DNA from: VRUE01 sp963732225
GTDB taxonomy: Bacteria; Actinomycetota; Thermoleophilia; Solirubrobacterales; 70-9
Direction: 5' to 3'
Assembly (NCBI GenBank): GCA_963732225.1
Contig: CAVSYR010000002.1
Location: forward strand, 62,001 to 126,000
DNA length: 64,000 bases
The notes beneath the pieces are model-generated. The model searched no databases. It was not told the DNA's origin and saw nothing but the letters and a program-made list of their open reading frames with translations. The position numbers and the translations under genes were made by a program. Of this stretch, positions 62,620 to 64,000 are shown piece by piece (position 1 is the stretch's first letter; each line of letters starts with the position of its first letter).

Positions 62620-63186
62620 TCAGTCGCGATCGGGACGGTCGGGGTAGATCTCGTCGATCGTGATCAGGGCACGGTAGGGAGCGCCTGCCGCCGCTTCGAT
62701 CTTCTCCCCGCCGCCGGCGAGGCGATCGACGACGCCGACCACACCAGCGACTTCGAGTCCCTGTTCGGCGATCCGCTCGATTGCGCGCGCGGTCGAGCCA
62801 CCCGTGGTAACCGTGTCCTCGACCACGAGGCAGCGCGCGCCCTCGGCGACCGGACCCTCGACCCAGCGCTGCAGGCCGTGCTGCTTGCGCTCGCCGCGGA
62901 CGAAGAAGCCGAGCAGCTCCTTGCCGGCCGGCACCGCGAGGGCGGCGCAGGAGGGTGGGATCGCCGCCGTCGCCGGCCCGCCGACGGCGGTCGCGCCCAG
63001 CTCGCCCGCCAGCGCCGCGATCAGCTCGCCGGCGGCGAGGAAGCCGGCCGGGCGCAGCAGCGCCCGGCGCGCGTCGACGTAGTACTGCGCGGTCGCACCG
63101 CTGGAGAGCGTTACCTCGCCGAGGATCAGCGAGTGCTCGCGCAGCTCGGCGAGCAGGGTCCCCTTGGCGGCATCGAGGTCGGGCAT
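62620..63186 (-). CDS. pyrE: Orotate phosphoribosyltransferase
   Basis: A 188-residue protein. The PRPP-binding motif CLVVEDTVTTGGST is intact, and ELLGFFVRGERKQHG is the catalytic flexible-loop region with Lys and His. It converts orotate and PRPP to orotidine monophosphate in pyrimidine synthesis. No other pyr genes are seen nearby; it is followed by yceH. Confidence 0.92.
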   Translation of the reverse strand: MPDLDAAKGTLLAELREHSLILGEVTLSSGATAQYYVDARRALLRPAGFLAAGELIAALAGELGATAVGGPATAAIPPSCAALAVPAGKELLGFFVRGERKQHGLQRWVEGPVAEGARCLVVEDTVTTGGSTARAIERIAEQGLEVAGVVGVVDRLAGGGEKIEAAAGAPYRALITIDEIYPDRPDRD

Positions 63187-63231
63187 GCGGCGCCCATCCT
63201 ATGAATCGGCGACGAGCTGCGTGAGATCGAG

Positions 63232-63999
63232 CTAGCCGCGCGCCGCCGGGTCCGCGAAGCCCTGGCGCCAGCTCGGGTAGCGAGGCTGCCAACCCAGCTC
63301 GCGCTTTGCCTTGGCATTGGAAGCGCCACGCTGGTTCGTCGCCATCCCCACCACGGCAGAGCCGGCGACGAGGCGAGCGAGCCAGACCGGTACGCGGCGC
63401 GGCTTTTTCGCCTCCACCGCCGCGGCGAAGACCGGCACCCACTCGCTCATCGGCGCCGGCTCGTCGTCGACCACGTTGTAGACGCCGGGCTCGCCCTGCG
63501 CCACCGCGGCCACCGTCGCGCCCGCCGCATCCTCGACGTGGACGAAGGAGAAGGTCCCGGTGCCCTTGCCGACGATCGGCATCCGCCGCTTTTGGAAGTC
63601 CTCGGTCTGCGAGCCGTCGCGGTCGTAGTAGGTACCGGGGCCGTAGAACCAGCCGTAGCGCAGCACGACGCCCTCCATTCCCTCCGTTTTGGTTACCTGT
63701 CGCTCGAGCTCGGCCAGCGCCTTGCCGGCCGTGCCGAACGGACCGGGCGCGGCGGCGAAAACGGGGGCATCCTCATCCTTCACCCAGTCACCCTCGGGGG
63801 CGTAGAAGAAGGCGACGCTCGCCGCGATCAGGCGACGCGTCCCGGCCGCCTTCGCAGCCGTGATCAGGTTGCGCGTCCCCTCGAGGCGCAGGCGGTTGGT
63901 CGGCGCCAGCGGGTCGTCCTTGGCTTTCGGGTCGAGGCGACGCGGCAGTGCGGTCAGCTCGTGAACAACCACCTCGGGAGCTGCCTCGGCAACCGCGCT
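63232..63999 (-). CDS. NAD(P)-dependent epimerase/dehydratase, N-terminus missing (runs off window)
   Basis: The frame is open to the right edge; about 255 C-terminal residues are visible. VVVHELTALPR, GTRNLITAAKAAGTRRLIAASV and VVLRYGWFYGPGTYYD match extended SDR (nucleoside-diphosphate-sugar epimerase) proteins. The usual catalytic Tyr-x3-Lys is replaced by a PFGTAGKALAE segment, Phe in place of Tyr, so it belongs to the atypical SDR group. The Rossmann GxxGxxG lies outside the window. Confidence 0.78.
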   Translation of the reverse strand, partial: SAVAEAAPEVVVHELTALPRRLDPKAKDDPLAPTNRLRLEGTRNLITAAKAAGTRRLIAASVAFFYAPEGDWVKDEDAPVFAAAPGPFGTAGKALAELERQVTKTEGMEGVVLRYGWFYGPGTYYDRDGSQTEDFQKRRMPIVGKGTGTFSFVHVEDAAGATVAAVAQGEPGVYNVVDDEPAPMSEWVPVFAAAVEAKKPRRVPVWLARLVAGSAVVGMATNQRGASNAKAKRELGWQPRYPSWRQGFADPAARG

Positions 64000-64000
64000 C

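Overview
The window is high-GC, gene-dense DNA with many 1-8 base gene overlaps and frequent GTG and TTG starts. It reads as an actinobacterial chromosome, most likely Thermoleophilia / Solirubrobacterales. That placement is an inference from gene content: a CobA-HemD fusion beside a Ccm cluster, DUF1385 and DUF6458 proteins, and very large secreted beta-propeller proteins with Cys/Lys-rich tails. There is no rRNA gene and no CRISPR array. One intact tRNA, Arg(CCT), is present.

Region 1 (1-20 kb) is mostly core chromosome. A cobalamin riboswitch precedes two overlapping genes for secreted proteins that combine prenyltransferase-type alpha/alpha repeats with a DUF4430 (transcobalamin C-terminal-like) domain, in opposite orders. 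After them come fumarase, an aldehyde dehydrogenase, a SpoIID protein, an AttH/CrtC-like protein, GNAT, TetR with a putative operator, YchF, a PAP2 phosphatase, a BtrH-like protein, an Nei-type glycosylase, a PNP-type nucleosidase with an unknown C-terminal domain, a methyltransferase, methylmalonyl-CoA epimerase, DUF1385 and RarA.

Region 2 (20-38 kb) holds a second aldehyde dehydrogenase, an ATP-grasp/methyltransferase pair, and a continuous plus-strand run ccmA-ccmB-ccmC-ccmD-like-hemA-hemC-cobA/hemD-birA linking cytochrome c maturation to tetrapyrrole synthesis. It continues with a large SF2 helicase, a TlpA-like lipoprotein, an NfeD/slipin pair, a GalT-like protein that appears to start at CTG, and a GNAT protein.

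Region 3 (38-51.6 kb) is an accessory hotspot. Three nucleotidyltransferase modules (two with small partner proteins, one MNT/HEPN) lie next to tRNA-Arg(CCT). The tRNA is present as a 5' fragment (39397-39436), an intact copy (40327-40400) and a 3' fragment (51583-51626). The three share the 10-base anticodon-loop core, so the layout looks like two tandem insertions into one tRNA gene. The larger insert (about 11.2 kb) carries a SIR2-like protein with an SMC/RecF-like ATPase, a decayed gene, a membrane protein, a Hanks-type kinase, an integrase remnant, a radical SAM/SPASM maturase with a 62-residue putative precursor peptide, and a protein with a HEPN-like RX4H motif. The precursor/maturase pair and the SIR2/ATPase pair are the best candidates here for undescribed systems.

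Region 4 (51.6-64 kb) has a four-gene minus-strand operon of secreted proteins behind a cluster of three palindromes, a related propeller protein broken by a C7-tract frameshift, then YceH, PyrE and a truncated NAD-dependent epimerase. All functions are read from sequence motifs; no database search was run.
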